From: Stramonita haemastoma
Lineage: Eukaryota > Mollusca > Gastropoda > Neogastropoda > Muricidae
Assembly: GCA_030674155.1 (NCBI GenBank)
Contig: CM060335.1
Coordinates: forward strand, 28,773,828-28,791,327
Reading direction: 5' to 3'
Length of the DNA: 17,500 nucleotides
The notes under the pieces are model-generated. The model made no database searches, was not told the DNA's origin, and was given only the letters and a program-made list of their open reading frames with translations. Below, in pieces: positions 17,414 through 17,500 of the stretch; within the stretch, counting starts at the first letter, position 1, and every line of letters begins with the position of its first letter. The position numbers and the translations under genes were made by a program.

Positions 17414-17500
17414 CTAGGAATATTCTTCTCTACATAATTATGTGAGTTTTAGTGGGGCATGTAAAGACCTTGCACGCAGGGTCACAATGTATTGTTGTTT
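17414..17500 (+). pseudogene. LINE-B RT continuation, truncated by the window end
   Basis: After the right copy of the direct repeat it reads VSFSGACKDLARRVTMYCC in one frame, the expected continuation after the LGIFFST block of LINE-B. The rest of the element lies beyond position 17500. Confidence 0.75.

Larger units (their letters stand above)
16650..17454. repeat. Long imperfect direct repeat flanking the LINE-B insertion
   Basis: The left copy at 16650-16686 and right copy at 17414-17454 share ctaggaatattcttctctac (20 identical bases) and tgtgagttttagtg (14 identical bases). The spacer between them is 3 bases in the left copy and 7 in the right. Both copies are LINE-B coding sequence (LGIFFST...VSFS). 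The right copy continues correctly into ACKDLARRVT, so the LINE is interrupted rather than ended. Confidence 0.88.
14360..17500 (+). mobile_element. LINE-B: endonuclease/RT non-LTR retrotransposon, interrupted and running off the window
   Basis: A second LINE on the + strand, with sequence blocks unrelated to LINE-A. Endonuclease remnants occupy about 14360-15000, a linker runs to about 15700, RT blocks span 15730-16686, and the RT thumb resumes at 17414-17500 after an inserted unit (about 16690-17413). The block set (NEYG with ILNG; NY-GISL; GF-SG with VDH; KQ-D-CS with VLFSLFINELAIEV; LLLA-DV) is one I associate with LINEs abundant in cnidarians and molluscs; clade not assigned. Many stops and frameshifts indicate a dead copy. 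The 3' end lies outside the window. Confidence 0.86.

Overview
This window is non-coding, repeat-dominated eukaryotic DNA. It contains long dinucleotide and tetranucleotide arrays, tRNA-headed SINE copies, and broken non-LTR (LINE) retrotransposons of at least five kinds. I find no intact host gene, no rRNA or canonical tRNA gene, no CRISPR array and no prokaryotic operon structure. The LINE protein remnants and SINE bodies resemble those I know from marine invertebrates. My best guess is a mollusc, probably a gastropod, but that is inference from memory and was not tested.

Layout. 1-2560: microsatellites carrying four copies of one SINE family, here called S1; the three complete enough to read run in tandem on the + strand between CA arrays. 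2565-3374: 3' end of an RTE-like reverse transcriptase. 3538-3934: a short unrecognised minus-strand ORF ending in a perfect 42-bp inverted repeat, whose interior is an exact 137-bp copy of part of the RTE remnant. 4369-5215: GT/CT/GT composite microsatellite, a diverged direct duplication and G-runs. 5440-6841 (minus): RT thumb, RNase H and C-terminal Cys/His segment of an I-type LINE. 6847-8245: microsatellites with two S1 copies in tandem on the minus strand, plus a hairpin-rich unit. 9215-13535 (+): one CR1/Jockey-type LINE (LINE-A) split by three later insertions. 14360-17500 (+): a second endonuclease/RT LINE (LINE-B), unrelated in sequence, split by a 0.7-kb insertion and running off the window end.

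Nothing here works together as a pathway. The interest is in the genome archaeology. LINE-A can be re-read across three nested insertions, one with a clear target-site duplication. LINE-B is interrupted inside an unusually long direct repeat by a unit carrying a nuclease-domain remnant and a tRNA-like/5S-like head. S1 copies occur head to tail, separated by dinucleotide arrays. The fold-back at 3721-3934 looks like a recent template-switch product. I did not find a convincing new functional system; these structures are the best candidates for follow-up.
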